From Monarcha castaneiventris obscurior (lineage: Eukaryota; Chordata; Aves; Passeriformes; Monarchidae), in contig JAMPIT010000856.1 in NCBI GenBank assembly GCA_026261815.1, positions 11,640,001 through 11,704,000 on the forward strand: a stretch of 64,000 nucleotides of DNA, given 5' to 3'. A program made the position numbers and the translations under genes. Below the pieces are notes generated by a model, which saw nothing but the letters and a program-made list of their open reading frames with translations, was not told the origin of the DNA and did no database searches. Positions 47,779 through 61,303 of this stretch are shown here, one piece after another. Every line of letters begins with the position of its first letter. Position 1 is the stretch's first letter.

Positions 47779-48076
47779 GTATGTCCTCCCCCAAAGGGGA
47801 GTTTGTCAAAAACTCCTCAAAAACTGATGGAACGTGCATTGATCCCACCTTCCCCATGGATGGAGAGATACCTGTGTGTGGAGACAGGATGGTCCTCAAG
47901 CCAGAGTTTATTTGACCCCCACTTGGATGCCAAATCATTACAAGAGAGGCTTCTAGGAGGGGCACAGTGGAGTTTTAGGGTTTTTTTGTTGCCTTGTTGT
48001 TCTTATCTTGTGCAGTTGCATTACTGGCATTTGGGTTTGGTCATCACTCGTTGAGGTTTGCTTGTGTCATTCCTTC

Positions 48077-48082
48077 AATAAA
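48077..48082 (+). terminator. Possible polyadenylation signal
   Basis: AATAAA is followed about 25-35 bases later by TTCTGTCCTGTTTTT, a U/GU-rich element. It would fit the end of a transcript carrying the segment at 47665, but AATAAA is common by chance in AT-rich DNA. Confidence 0.25.
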
Positions 48083-48623
48083 TATAAAAATAACCACTAA
48101 AAAATTCTGTCCTGTTTTTATTCTGTTCCAATTAGAAAAACAAACTAGAAACTAGACTTAGTATTACAAACACCAACTCGAGACTCAAAGCAAGTAACTT
48201 AAAAATAAATAAATACATAATGGAAAAAATATCATTAAATAACACATGAATAACAAGTAATAGGATTTTAATCTTCTTGCTAGGAGAGGCTACTTCTTCA
48301 GCACTAAAGGTGACTCACAAGCAGCATCATTCTGGGAAAGTTAAAAGTGGTAATTCGATGGGACTTAAGGATTGTGTGGGACTCAAAGGGATAAAACAGC
48401 CTTGCAGGGGGCTCTCCTTCCTCTGTCTCCTAGTGATGAACGAAACTGGAAAGCCAGATCAGTTCAGAGCTGCTGAAAAACAAAAGATAATCACATCTTC
48501 ATGAACACCCAGGTAGGCTGGAAATCACTGCCCTGTGAAGGCGTGATGCTGAAAGCTGAACAGAATCAAAAAGGAGGTTCAGCTATTTTATGGATAGCTA
48601 TATCTAGAGTTGTATGAATAAAC

Positions 48624-48624
<1 letters not shown>

Positions 48625-48694
<70 letters not shown>
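48625..48694. repeat. (ATT)n microsatellite
   Basis: About 23 perfect units, the longest pure microsatellite in the window, followed by GTGGTGGTGG. It may have grown from the tail of an old SINE. Confidence 0.97.
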
Positions 48695-50569
48695 GTGGTG
48701 GTGGTAGTGGTGCGGAGAGTATCTCAGTGTGCCTGCACCAGGACTCCATGAACCAGCGAAGTTCATTACTCTCAAAACAGGGTTTCTTCCACCAACTTGT
48801 GCTGCCTCCAGTGGTGGAATTGAGACAGACCCTGAGACCTCTGGGGCACCTGGAAACGGGACCGTTGTGCTCAGAATTTGCACTCAAGTTGTGTGTTTCT
48901 GTTCACATACTTCTGTGGAGACACCCGGAATAGAGATGAAGATGAGAAAGGAAAAGAATAAGGCAGGGAAGGAAAAGGTTGGGTTTGCGGTGGTGGTGGG
49001 AAAGCCAGAAGGGAGGAAGGAAAGAAAAAGAGGTGGAGAAGGAAAAGGATTTATTTTGATGGACAGTAGGAGGATGACAGGGGCCAGTTGTAGCAGGTGA
49101 GAACCTCCCACTTAAACCCAAAAATATTTGGGTTCTGCGTGGGGCCCCATTTACTTGGGGCAAGTCTTTTGCAATGTATCAAACAAAGCAGAAAAGTTGA
49201 TTGTTTTGATAACTTGGTGTTTGGTACCAGGCTGGTGTGGGTGAGCTGGGAAAGCCAAAACAGGCAAATAGGAGCTGGGCAGAAAGGTGCAGGAAATAAG
49301 AAAAATTTTGTTTAAGCAAAGAGTGCAGAGAGCACTCGGAGGGACTGATCAAACCATGTGTGTAAGATGGTTTAATGCCTGAATCTACAAGAGGTGACAA
49401 CCAAAAGTTGTGAAGACTCGAAGGGGAGGCACCTAATGCTGTGTTTGCCCTGCAGGGCTGTGCTGCCTTCCCCGCCTCGCCGCTGGTCATTGCTACGGGG
49501 GTAATTTAAGGCAGAACTTGGCCTTTCTTACATATTTCACTTACTCCCTTGATTTTAATTGACCCTGTTATGGGCATTTGAAGCGTTTCATGAGCCTGTG
49601 GTGCTTGGTTTCCCAGGTCAGAGGGAGGTGAGCGCTGCTCCTCTGCCAGAGGGGAAGGGAGCGCTGTGCAGAAGCTTTGGGATGGAGAGAGGTCTGGGAG
49701 TCGGAGCTGAGCATCGGTGCAACTTGTGATATTTCTAAGTGGCTTTACCTGCCTTCATTCACCCTCCTTTTCCCTCCACCACCCCTCTTTCTTTTCCCTG
49801 CTTAGAGAGCCTACTTGTTTATTCTCACGGCTTTCGCAGGAGCACATTTAGCTCTGACACCGTCGCAGCCAGGAGGCCAGCGGGGGATTCCATGTGCCCC
49901 TTGGCCAGAGGGATGGGTTTGGGGTGGCTCAGGGTGCTGGGTCTCCCTGTCCCCATCGTGCAGGCGGGGTTTGGGCAGCAGCAGCCCTGCAGAGGGCAGG
50001 ACAGGCTGCAGGACAGCGGTGCCATGCCCCAGGGGTGGGCAGCCAAGGTGTGTGCCCCACTCCTCCCGTGGCAGGGGATGGGGCAGGCTGCTCAGAGGTA
50101 CAGCTGCCCGGCCTCAGATCAGTGTTTATTTTCCAGGCTGAAAGGAAGCTTGTGATCCCAAAGGCCTCTGTGTTTAGCCAGACCTCTCATTCACTTGCAG
50201 AGGAAACCCATGTCAGCCGCTCCCCTTTGTCTCCCCTGAGCTATTGCTTTGAATCTGAAAGGATTGGGTGCAGATTTCAAGGGATGTTCAGACAAAGGCT
50301 GTTTGAACAGCACTTGTGTAAATAATCCATGAAAAACTCTTTGAATAACGTCAATGAAATTTTCTCTGAATTTGCTATTCTTTTTCTCCAGCGGCAGAAA
50401 GAAGTGGAAGTCAGGAAAGGGAGGAGAGTCGGAGGAAGGGAGGGAGAGGGGGAGGAAAGGGGTGGGAGAAGCACTGACACTTTTTTCTCTCTCTGCCAAC
50501 TTCTCTCAATGCCAAGAAGTAGCTCGGCTTAGAAAAAAAAAAAAAAATCTCTTTGTTGTTTTCACAGCT
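48695..50569. other. Intergenic, no gene seen
   Basis: It includes a purine-rich stretch (48940-49060) of GGAAA-type words. No exon or recognised repeat. Confidence 0.55.
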
Positions 50570-50910
50570 TTAAGAATAATCTCATACGGGACCTCCGTGT
50601 CCTCAAACTTCTCCGTACATTAAATGTAAGGGGACACCCTCGCATTTCGCACAGCAAGGGTAATACCGAGCCAGTTAATTATTAGCCGTGTGGTTTAATG
50701 TTCACTTGCTGTACATATGTAGGAAACAATTCCCCTTCAGCACGTCGTTTAGTTTGCATTAAAATGGAGATAATTGTTTTGATGCCAAATGTTCCCGTCC
50801 CGCCTCCCCCATCCCTCTTCATACCGTTTATACAAATCACAGCCTCGTAACAAGAGGGACAAAAAGTCTTTGATTTGGTTGCTTTTGAAGATACCCAAAT
50901 TGAATCCTGC
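50570..50910. promoter_or_regulatory. Candidate conserved noncoding element
   Basis: CCAGTTAATTATTAGCCG, GTTTAATGTTC, GCATTAAAATGG, GAGATAATTGTTTTG and GTCTTTGATTTGG (TCF/LEF word) are mixed with retained CpGs (CATACGGGAC, TCGCATTTCGCAC, AGCACGTCGTTTAG). CpG retention in AT-rich DNA suggests constraint. Confidence 0.5.
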
Positions 50911-52365
50911 GCTGTGTTTGGGGACACCTCAGCCCGGCCTGGGCGAGGAGGGGGACAGGGGAAACTCCGGTGTCTCCCTGGAGGGACAAGGGATGGGACC
51001 AGGAGGCTGCGGCCGCCCCGGGAAGGGGCTCTGGGGCTCTCGGCTTCTCCGGGAGCCGGTTCAGTGGATGTCCAGGAGATGGAGCAGTGTTTCTGTGGCC
51101 TCTGCCGCCGGTGCCCCTAACGAGCCAGTCTGTCTGAACTCGGAATGAATTTTGTTCCCTTTTCATCACTCCCTGATGTCCAGCTGCTCCTGTCAACACC
51201 TTCTTATAGCATGTAATTCATCGTTCAGAGTGACAGCTGGGGCCGTGGGGCTGGGACCAGCTCCTCCTGCCATCGGCGGCACCCAGAGAGAGTCCCTGGC
51301 CAGAGCAGGGGCTTCCCTCGCCCCCTCCCCGCACCTGGGGCTCACAACTCTCCAAAGGATTCCCCAGCCAAACCCAGGAGCAGCGCGGCTCTCCCTGTCC
51401 CCCTCCTGCTCTCACTGGGGAGCCTCTGCCGGGGGTTTTGTGGGGAGCATCTCCCATCCAGACCCCGTCCCCAGGCGGTGCTGTGGGGCTGGGGGAGGCT
51501 GGGGACAAGGGCACAAGGCACTGCTGCCGGGAGGGAGGATGGCCGTGGCCATGCCGGCAGCTCCTGCAGGATGCAATGCCACCTGAGCAGCGACTCCCCG
51601 TCCTTTTATGCCTGAGGTTTGGTTTATTTTGACTGCAGGTCAAAGCAGGAGCAACCTCGTCCCCAGATTTATGGGCTTGCACCCAAATAATGAATAGTGG
51701 CCGTCACCCCCTGCATCCCCAAGGCACATCTAACAGGGAGATGCTTTGCTAATGCCATCATGCACAAAAATGTGCAGCTTCCTTTTGTACCAATCCCAAA
51801 CCCAAGTGCCCTCTTCCCTTCAGTCTATCCATCAGTTTCTAATAATTATTCTTTAACTCAGCACTTCTGCCTTCAGTTCTTCCCCCATACCTTCCTGCTT
51901 TCCCATAATTTATTCTATATTTCACCCATTTCTTGTCCTCATTTATAATTCTTCTTTATTTTATTACTTTGCATAATTTCCTTTTAGGATTTGTCATAAA
52001 ATAAATTCTGCCACCTCTGTCTTCTCATTGCTGCTCTCAAGTGACAGTGAGTGCTCTCCTGAAGCTGTTTCCAATGACTCCCAAACCCCTGTGCTGGAGC
52101 TACCCCAATCTTGGAGGATCTGGAGGGTCTTTTCAAATGAATCAGAGCCCTGAGTGACATCTGGAAAGAAGACCCTGAGTGTGAATCCAGAGTGAACCTC
52201 CAGCCAGGGTCTTCTGCTATGGTGAAATTCTGACATGGGCAGAATCATCATCTCATGTTTGACCAAATTTGAGTTAAAAATACTGATGACTGAGCGAATG
52301 AGGAAGTTGAGGAGAAAAAACGCTGACATACTGATGTCCAGTGTGTCCTGGAAGGCAGGAAAGCA
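50911..52365. other. Intergenic, GC-rich then pyrimidine-rich, no gene seen
   Basis: A GC-rich, CpG-bearing stretch (50930-51560) is followed by a C/T-biased, AT-rich part (51780-52000). Open frames look like chance. Confidence 0.5.
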
Positions 52366-52530
52366 CGTGGGGAAACTGAGGCATAGACCTCTGATCCACA
52401 TCCTACAGTGTATGAGGTGCTTGGCTCTCTTTGGATCCCAAAGGCAGAGACATCTGGCATTTTGGACAGTTTGTGTCTGATTCACCTGGGCAAGGTCACA
52501 CAGGACACTTGTAGGGTAGTGATAAAGAAA
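52366..52530 (-). repeat. Possible split MIR-like SINE
   Basis: GGGGAAACTGAGGCATAGAC and, about 90 bases later, CACCTGGGCAAGGTCACACA are the two adjacent blocks of an antisense MIR, separated by unrelated sequence. This would fit an old SINE with an insertion. Weak. Confidence 0.35.
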
Positions 52531-53556
52531 ACAGGATGAAAATTTTCTGTGGTTCATCCCAGAATCTGAATCTTTTAGTTCAAATGTGGCCCAGCATGAG
52601 GAAGAGCAGAGGATTTGGATGAGCTGCTCTAGGTTTCAGTGTGCTCCATCTCCGTGGAAAACAGAAACTATTAGTGTGGAATTGGAGTCCAAATGCTGCT
52701 GTCTACTGGAGAAAAAGGTGGACCTACCACATCCATTGAGCAGCCCCAGAGCCAAGAATTTCCAGTTACATCATGGTGTAGAAATTTGGAATTTGCTCAA
52801 CAACTTCTATGCAGGGTGAAGGATTTGGGAAAACTGTGGGAATACTGATTGATGAATGGTCCTTGCTGCCCAGATACAGGGAGATACCAGAACATGAGCT
52901 TGTGATGAGGTTCTCTTGCCTTTGGAAATTCCTTTTCAAGAGGTGAGCACCCAGCAAGGGCCACTTCTACGAAAGGCAGTAGAGCCTTAATGCACACACG
53001 AGAGCTGCAAGGGGAGGAGGTTGCATTCAACAGAGGTGAGACACAATCAACCCCCAGCCCTGGAAATGTGGGCCCCTCCTCCAAAGCACCTCTTTCCCTG
53101 CAGACACAAAGAGGTCCCTTTCCAGCACAGCCTTGCAGTAAGGTTCAGGGCCATTCCTAGAGATGGCTATGCAGGAATCTGTGGTTCATTTCATTTTCTA
53201 GAGGGTCCTGATAAGAGATTATAGAAACAAATGAAAGGACTCGCTCCGTGCCCAAAATCTGTCGTGGTTTCTCCACTGCAGGCATCTTTCCTGCCTTGAA
53301 AATTCCTAAGTTGTGGCATCATGCACTAAGGTTCATGAACCCTTTCCAAGGCTCTTTTTGAGTGAACCCAGCCCCAAAGATGGCTTTGTGTGTGAGAACC
53401 ACGTGGTGTCATTTGCCGTCCCCTTGATTTTTAAGATTCTTGGACCTGAAGCTCGAAGTAAAACACACGAGAACAAAACCTCAGAGGAACAAGATAGAAA
53501 ACATCCTCCTGGCTCTCTGTGCTGGATGAAAACCTCCAGCTTCATCTTCCTAACGC

Positions 53557-53580
53557 GTTTTGTTTTGTTTTGTTTTGTTT
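53557..53580. repeat. (GTTTT)n short tandem repeat
   Basis: Nearly five pentamer units, then G4 and a T run. Confidence 0.95.
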
Positions 53581-53994
53581 GGGGTTTTTTTTTCCTAGTA
53601 TGGAGAAATCCCTGTGTGGTTTGGGTTTGTGAGAAGGATTTTCCCTTCATGTGCTGCCACAACCACTGAGATCAGCTGAGGCACTCGAGTGAACGGATCC
53701 TGGATGTAATTGTCTGAGGGCTGGTGCCAGCTTTTTTCAGAAGAGGGACCGACTGGCTGTGTTTCAGTTCCACCTCTGCCTTGACAGAGCCTGTCTCCTT
53801 TAATCATTAGAGTTCAGTGCACAGCTCTCGCCTGGCACGAGTTGGAATCTCATTTGTTTTGGAGGGAGATTGCTTCTTTTGTTAGTTTAGGTCTTTTGGT
53901 TCCAGTTGTGTAAACTGGGAGAAGGCGATCCCATTGGCTCTGAGGAGCTGACAGCCAGGAGAAGGCTGGTCTGCCATTCAGTTTTGGGGTTTGG

Positions 53995-54240
53995 TTTTAA
54001 ATCTTTAATGCGTTCTGGTTTCTATAATGAGGCACGTTTTACGAACCACGAACTGTATGAGTGTGTGGTTTTTTTCCCAAACTCAGGGCAGTCAACACAA
54101 ATTTGGTGCCATAAACTGAGTTTCCTGAGCAAACGGAGTTCTGAATTTATTCAAATGGAAGTGAATGTTGTTTTATTACAGCCTTGCAAAACTCTAGTTA
54201 ATTTATGGTAGTATAAAATCCATTTTTTTAATGACAGTGA
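53995..54240. promoter_or_regulatory. Possible conserved noncoding element
   Basis: TTTAATGCGTTC, CTATAATGAGGC, CGTTTTACGAACCACG, GAATTTATTCAAATGG and CTAGTTAATTTATGG, with several retained CpGs in AT-rich DNA. A weaker candidate. Confidence 0.35.
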
Positions 54241-54454
54241 CACTGCCAAAATCTTTGCAGATGCAGAAACAGCTTCACAGGAGAATTTCAATCTAACATC
54301 AACAGGAGATTTGGAAGATGAATTGTGCAAGGATCTCCTTCCTGCAAAGATGCTGCTTTGTTTTGCTTTTTAGCACTTGGTTTGCCTCTAATATTGTCTG
54401 GTTTATGATGTTTTAATTATTGCTGTTTATTTATTATAATAATATTTTAATTGT

Positions 54455-54525
54455 TTGTGTAGTGCCTTGAGTGCCTTGGCAGGGGGGGCGTGTTATAAAT
54501 TAAATTATTATTAAAATGTTATTAT
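54455..54525 (+). repeat. SINE 3' tail relic
   Basis: GTGTAGTGCCTTGAGTGCCT, a G run, then GTGTTATAAATTAAATTATTATT resembles the 3' end of amniote CORE-SINEs (AAAGTGCTTTGAG..., GGCGCTATATAAAT, ATTATT tail). Confidence 0.45.
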
Positions 54526-55096
54526 TATGTGTACCTACTCCAACCTAAGCCAGAGCAGGGAACACACTCAACTGCCTGGAATTAATTCCTCCCTTTTCTT
54601 TTTTCTTTGTCTCTACTCCAGAGCATAGTTCAAAGGGTTGGAGACAGCAAAGGATCTTTCACTGACTTCTCCTGGGGCAAGGCAAGTGAGAGGAGCTTTG
54701 CTCTGGGCTCCCTTGGGGACCCCGTGCTGCCTCCCTTGGGTGCCAGGGATGAAGTTAGGGGAAAAGTGCTCTGTGAGTTAGGCAGAGGTTGGAGTTATTT
54801 TTTAATGGGGCTGGTTGATGTTTGCTGCAGTACAACTGCATTTTCTAGTTTTTAAATTAAGAGGGAGAGTGTCACGTGCACTTGTGGTGTGCTTGGAGGG
54901 CTTGGCCCTGTCTGAATCCCACTTTCCATCTCCTGACCTTTCTGGTTTGCTGCAGACATCACTGTGGGTCCCAGCAGGGTCCCTGCCAGCCCAGAGAAAC
55001 CCCACCTGGAGAGCCCACAGCTCTCAAAACCACAGCCAAGGTTTCAGCCTCTGGCCCCACTCCTGGTGCCCAAGGTTGATGCCATGGCTCCTCTGA

Positions 55097-55762
55097 TGCT
55101 TTTCCTAGTCTTAAAAATCAAGAGGCGAACACGGTTAGAAGGGGAAAAAGGGTTTTACCTTGGTATTTATTGTAAGGATCCTTAGGTGCACCACGAACAG
55201 GTCGAATGCACCTCTGTGCACCCCCCCATCCCCACTGCAAAGTCCCCCTCTTCTAGATCTGGTCTTACATTCTAGGTCTCACTAATTAGCATATCTATTA
55301 AATATTCCCCAATGAGAGGCTCAAATGAGCCCCCCCTCCCAAGGAACCTTCCCCTGGATGGTTCTATCTTAGTTTACAAAATGTGTTCTGGAGAGGACCT
55401 TGGGCTCTGGGCACCCTAGCACCCGAACTACGAAGCCTCTAAAATGTTTAGTCTCTTAGCTTAACAAACAAGTCCAAGAATGTAGGCAAAAAGCACCAAG
55501 AATACAGAAGTTGCAAAAAGGTATAACAGGGGTATAAAAGAAAAGACAAAATTCCTCATGGCATCACCTCCACATCTGCTTTGGCCTCTTTGGGGTTTCC
55601 ACGGGCCGTGAGGCAGAGACCGGTGCCCATCTCAGGACCAAAACACCCTCACCCCCAGCTCATCCCAAGACCAAACTAGGAAAAAGCTGATGAAGAGACA
55701 CATTCTCTTCATTTAATTTTCACTTATCTCCCCCCAGGTTTTCTCAGACCCCGGTCCCAACA
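55097..55762 (-). mobile_element. Solo LTR of an endogenous retrovirus
   Basis: Read on the minus strand the element starts TGTTGGGACCGGGGTC at 55762 and ends near 55097 in CA. A TATA-like AT-rich word lies around 55298 and an AATAAA at 55171-55166, the order expected of U3-R-U5. The start and general look resemble songbird ERV LTRs. No internal retroviral genes flank it, so it is a solo LTR. I could not identify a clean target-site duplication. Confidence 0.6.
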
Positions 55763-58700
55763 CAGCCTGGCTGTTGGTGCTGCAGCAGAAGCACAGCTAA
55801 CCCTCCCCTGGAATAACCACATTCCATGGGACTGGCATCCAGCTTGAAGGTCACCAGGCCCTCAGACCAACAGATGTCATCAAGACTCTTTGTCCAGCAT
55901 GGAAAAGAAGGATTTCCCCCCTCCTTCAGACCACCTCATCACCTGTTCAGAGGCTCAGGTATGAATTATTTGGGTTTTCTGTGGATAATCATCTGCTACA
56001 GGGACGCTGGGGGTACTCGGGTGTTGTGGTGGTGGGAGCCCCATGAGTAGCACTGATGCTTTAGTGATGATGTGAAGGGTTTTCTTATATTAGCCATCAG
56101 TTTGCTAATGAATATTAAGAGACAGTTGTCATAAGAGCATCTCTGCACTTTGGAGCTGGTGGCAAACTTCACACCTTCAGCTCTCCTAATAAGACAGTAT
56201 TTCATCCTGCTCAAATGCTTATTATAGCTGGTCTGATAGGTACTGTAAGATCTCATTATTTATCTATATGCTTTATTTTGGATAGATAATAGAAAAAAAT
56301 TGTCTAGAAGGGCAGCAATTTATTCCTACCATTTAGGAACAAAACTGTGATTTTAACTTACTCCAGTCTGTGGACTCTGGAATGGAGGTTTCCAGAGGAA
56401 GGACACAGCTCTTTGTTTCATGGCCTGCTACAGAGCTCAGTTCACAAGCCAGGGGTAGACTGGAGGCCACGAGGACAGGAGGGGGAATTGGGTTTGGTGT
56501 TTCTGTAGGATTCCTAATGCCTCAATAAACCCACAGGGTTTCACTAACTGCTGCCCCATGGTGGCATCAGAGAGGGCCAGCAAAAATAGCTGCTCCTGCA
56601 GACACCTGGTGTCAGTCTGAAGAGAAGCTGCCTTTTCTGTCTCCTCTATTCCTTCTGTTTAACCAGCCCCACATGCCAGGCACCTTCTCCTTCCCCGAGA
56701 TGCATCAATTTATCGCTCCTGCTTTGGACACTGCAGTTCATCCTCTGCTTTTCCCACCCCTCTCTGGCACATCCCCAGGGATCTCCAGATGGGGCTCAGC
56801 TGCTGCCCTTCTCCATATGCACAGCCTCTTCCTCAGGCCCTTTCTGCCCGGCTGTGATGGGAAGGGAGCTGCAATTCCCTGCGCTGCCCCATCCTCCAGC
56901 AAAGTCCTGGTAATCCTGCACCCAGGGGCCGTTTAGTCCTGTCTGCCTGGTTTGTGGCTCTGCCACTGAAGGGTCCTAATTTGGTGTCATGTTGAGAGAG
57001 GACCAGAAGGCAGGGCAGGGCTCCCCTGGGCTGGGGTCTGCTCCTGATTTTACAACCATGCAAAGTGTGAGCTTGGGAAAGGGTATTAGTTAAAACCAAG
57101 CACCCACCGGCCCTGCTGTTGCTCTCCATCTTCTTTCCTCCTCCCGACATCCCGGCTTTAAGGTTTTCATTTTATTGTGTTTGTTGATGACCATTGCAAA
57201 ACTAAAGCTATTTTAGCATAAAGACTTTGAGCTCCTCTAACTTTTTGAGTCTGTAATAGAGCAAGTAGCTCTTTGCTCAGAAAAAAAAAAAAAAACATCT
57301 TTAGACCCGCTGTACCTGTGTCACTTCTGCCTGAGCTTCTGATAATGGAGTAACATGTCCCAAATCTCACTCTTCCCAGGAGAACTTCAGTTGTGTTACC
57401 AAAAGCAGATACCAGAATGGCTGTTTTCTTTACTTCTTCCCCTAAGGAGGTTACACAAGAAATCTCAGGCTGGGAAAAATAGGTCCCACACCGTACCCTA
57501 TCCACCATCCTCTTGCTGGGGTAACAAAAACGGAAAAACCCACTCTTTTCCAGGGATTTTTCTCTTGGACTGGGAGGGCACAAGGAGGCAAACAGACCTG
57601 CCTCCCGCTCATGCTGGCAATAGTGGATGTAGCCATGGGATATGTGTAATATAATTACACTGCCCTGTGATAAACCACGCTTAACTCAGCTCCGTTCTTC
57701 CCACTAATCCACCTCCAGTGGGATTTCTCCCGACGCCGCAGACTCCGCAGGCTTCAAGAGTGGTCTTTTTGACAGCAACACCAAACCAACAACCTGCCAC
57801 TGTCTGGGGGTTGTGCTTCCCCCCACAAACAAGCACTTGCCACCCTGGTCCATTCCTCTGCCCACAGCCCAGTACACACCACTCTGTGCCTCTCTGAGCC
57901 CTGACACTCCAGGGAGTGCAGCTCCCACGTGCCATCAGGGCTCAGAACTGCAGATTTGCACCCTCAGCCTTTTCCACAGAGCCCTCTGGATTTGTAAGAG
58001 GGCAGGATGTGACCTGCAGAATTTAACAATGGGTGCTAACCTCGACTGTGATCAAATTAGGCTGCAGCACTGGCTACAGTACCGGGAGCCAAGTTGTGAC
58101 CCACCTAGAAAATAACATTCATTCCTTTTCTTGCATTAACGTATTTTTTTCCAATGATTCAGGATGTGTTCTGGCTGTGCCTGTGCTGGGGAGGGATCTG
58201 CAGGACAACAGGAGTTTCTGGCCCAGATGAGGCCCTTTCTATTACCTAGCTGAAGCCAGAGGAGCTTTTAACTGAGAACAAATGGTTTTAGGCCCTCGTC
58301 ATGCTGCCACTCTTCAACTCTGTTTGAAAATGTTATCCCCAATGCCTGATGTGCCTGTAACACGTTTTAACTTCCATGTCACTAAAAGCTGGGCTCTTGC
58401 AGGCCTGCAGCACAGCTCCTGGTTTGCCTGGCTGAAAATCAAATCTATACGTGCATTTGCATACCAGAGCTGGGCTAGGATCCCACCAGCCAGCCAGTTC
58501 ATTCCCTGTGCAGACAGGTTCTTACTGTATCTCTTTCCAGACAAGAAAGCCCTTGTGGCTGAGATGCTAAAAATAACAAATGTGTCTTCATGCCTTGAGT
58601 AAGATGGGCCATGGGTGGGCACAGCCTGGCTTTTAAAGGGTTAAGGAGGCTGTGTCCTTGGTGACATGCAATTTATGATCTTGTGAATCCTTTTTTAATT

Positions 58701-61303
58701 ATTTTGCTGTGACAGAGGTGGAAATATCCAACTTCAAACGACTGGCTTTATTGATATGCTGCTATTTGTGCCTCTGTGGAGGAACAATCCCATAAAAGCA
58801 ATAAATTAGAAAAACCCCTTTTCTCATCAGAGAGAGAGATACTTTCTGGCTGGGAGCGAGAGACCTGGTGCAAAGGCATTTCAGCTCCACGAAGGGGCTC
58901 CCTGTGATCTGTGGTAAAAAGCCCTTTCTCACTAAGCAGGCACATTTACAGTGCACCCAACTCCTGAGCTGCACATCCCCCTCCAAGTTGGGCCAGGCTC
59001 ATTGCACATGGCTGGAGTTGGGAATTTCTGTCTGCACTCATGGATGTTGGCTGAACATCTGTAAAATGTTTACGGCTTTGTGGCTGCTCGCATTGGTTAG
59101 TTATTCACCATATTTGCTCTGAGAGGATGATCAGAAAGCACATTTTAGGACAGAAAAAAGGGATTTCAAAGTACAATTAACTGATGCTGTTGGAGATGAG
59201 CTGATTGAGGCCAAAATGGCTGTGTTTATTTGCAGACACGAATGACCAGTTTTCACCACAGAGAATGCAACAAAATCCATCTCATGAATCCAGATGAGAG
59301 CAAATATGACATTGTGGGTTTTTTTTTTTATTTTTTAGTGTAAATAGTTGCCCGTAACAGAGATGTACAGGCCTGGCCACAGGAGTACCCGGGCGCAGCC
59401 ATACAAACACCAGCAGTTATGAAATTATTTGTGCTTCCAGCTGCATTTGGCAGGTGCCAGAGCTGAGCTGGGCTCTGCCAGCATGTGTGGAGTGAGCATT
59501 GCCTTGGGTCTGACCAGTCAGTGGCATGTGAGCAAGCCTGTTCCACTCTCTTTGGACAGGCACAGTCTGGTGAGGAGCCAAAAAACACATGGAGACTGAC
59601 CCTGGGCCCCAGGAATGATCACCAACCGACCCCTGCTAGCACAAAGGAATTGCAAAGTTTGGGGAAATTGGTTCCATGCTTGTCCTGGGAAAATCCCCTG
59701 TCTGTAACTGCAGCTGTGGCCTCCTCAGTACCAAGCCTAGAAGGAGAAGGAGACTTCACCAGGGCTGAGCTCACACATTTCTAACAAAAGTCAAGCATCT
59801 GCCCCAAGTCTTGTGTTTACCAAAGGGCAGACAGCAGTGTACCTTGAGCTGTAGTCTCTAATCTGTTTTTTGTTAGGAGGATCTGTGAAATATCTGCTCT
59901 TCTTGTACCAGTGGAACATTTCATCATACCTCAGAACCCCACTCATTTGAGGAGTTGGCCTTTGGAAACAACTTTTTCTGGCACCCAGCCTGGCCCAGGT
60001 CTGAATTGATGATCTCAAGGTAAAATTGCTCCAAATGCTGTCATTATTCCCTGGAAGCACCCAAGAAGCAGAAGCTAAGGCCTGATTCTTTTTTGCACCC
60101 TGGCAGAAATCAGGAATGCCTTCACTGGAGTCCCAGGCACTTCACACACTCTAGAAGTGGTACAAGAGAAAGATGATTTGGTCTCTGAGTTTTTACCTGC
60201 TGTTGATCTAATCCTGAGATGCTGCAGTAAACGGGATATTGCTTTTGACTCACACAGATGTTGGATCAAGCCTACAGTGATTAACATTCAACACCTGTGC
60301 TCCAATCAAGGTACTTTTCTGTAGTAACATCATTTATGTGGAAACTTCTTCTCCTCCAGTCGCTGATCTTCAGGCTTATCTGCCTTAGCCTGGTGTAAAT
60401 CCAGGGTAACGCTGCTCTTATTGGAGTTATTCCTGATCAGCACTGGTTTAAATGAAATCTGAATGTGACCCACAGATGACATGATTTCAGGGCCCTGTAA
60501 AGATCAGAGCTACAACCCAAGTTCCCTGGCACCAGTTCCCCCATCCATGCTGACCAGGACAAAGCAAGGTGGATGACACACTACTGCATTTTTCATTCCT
60601 TGACAGGGTAAAATTTACTGTGCTGTGGGGCCTTCCACATTCCCTGTTTACAGACAGTGTTTTCATGGGTATGGAAGCACCTACCTCTGTGCTGGCCCAT
60701 CCACAGGGCTTGTCCTCCAAATCCATAAAACTTCCAGGCCTGACACGTGCTGCACTGTGAGAGGCTGAAAAGAGCCAGTCTGAGGGATGGAGAGCATTTC
60801 CCATCCAGGAAGAAAGCAGGAAAACAATCCTGCCTTTGGGAAACCCTATCTGCTGGCAGATGGAGTTGATCATCCGTGTGGGCAGCTCACCCTCTAGAAA
60901 AGGGGATTTTCCCACGGCTCCCATAAAATCCCATTCATGATCTACAGCCCAACTTCACCCTTTGTTCACACCCCATCAGAACCAGTGCTTTCAGATCGGA
61001 CTGGGCACCCACCAACGGGGTCTGGCAGCTCAGAGCCCACCCGGGCTGGATTTTCAGAGCCATGCCCATGGGAGAGGTGAAGCACCACCAGTGATGGACA
61101 GAAATTCTGTGGGACTGAACCCCCTGCACTGCTGCAGAGCTGGAGCAAACTGGACCCTCGTCCAAAATGATCGTTTGCTGCTGCTTCATCACATCTTGAA
61201 GGTCACTGGTGAGGCCAGGCAAGGAGAAACCAACGTCTGCCACCTCGCTGGGCCTCCTGGGCATGTTCACACCTCCAACCTTGCGACCCCTCAGGAAATC
61301 ATC
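55763..61303. other. Intergenic, no gene seen
   Basis: About 5.5 kb of mid-GC sequence with an A run (57281-57295), T-rich patch (59320-59336) and scattered AT-rich words, but no gene, exon or recognisable repeat. Confidence 0.55.

Noticed and set aside
47302..48054. Open frame of 250 codons on the plus strand
   Set aside because: Most of it lies in the C/T-rich tract, giving a Ser/Leu/Phe/Pro-rich translation that reflects composition. Only the short exon-like part is kept as a low-confidence note.
57281..57295. A run as a processed pseudogene tail
   Set aside because: No recognisable gene-derived sequence precedes it on either strand.
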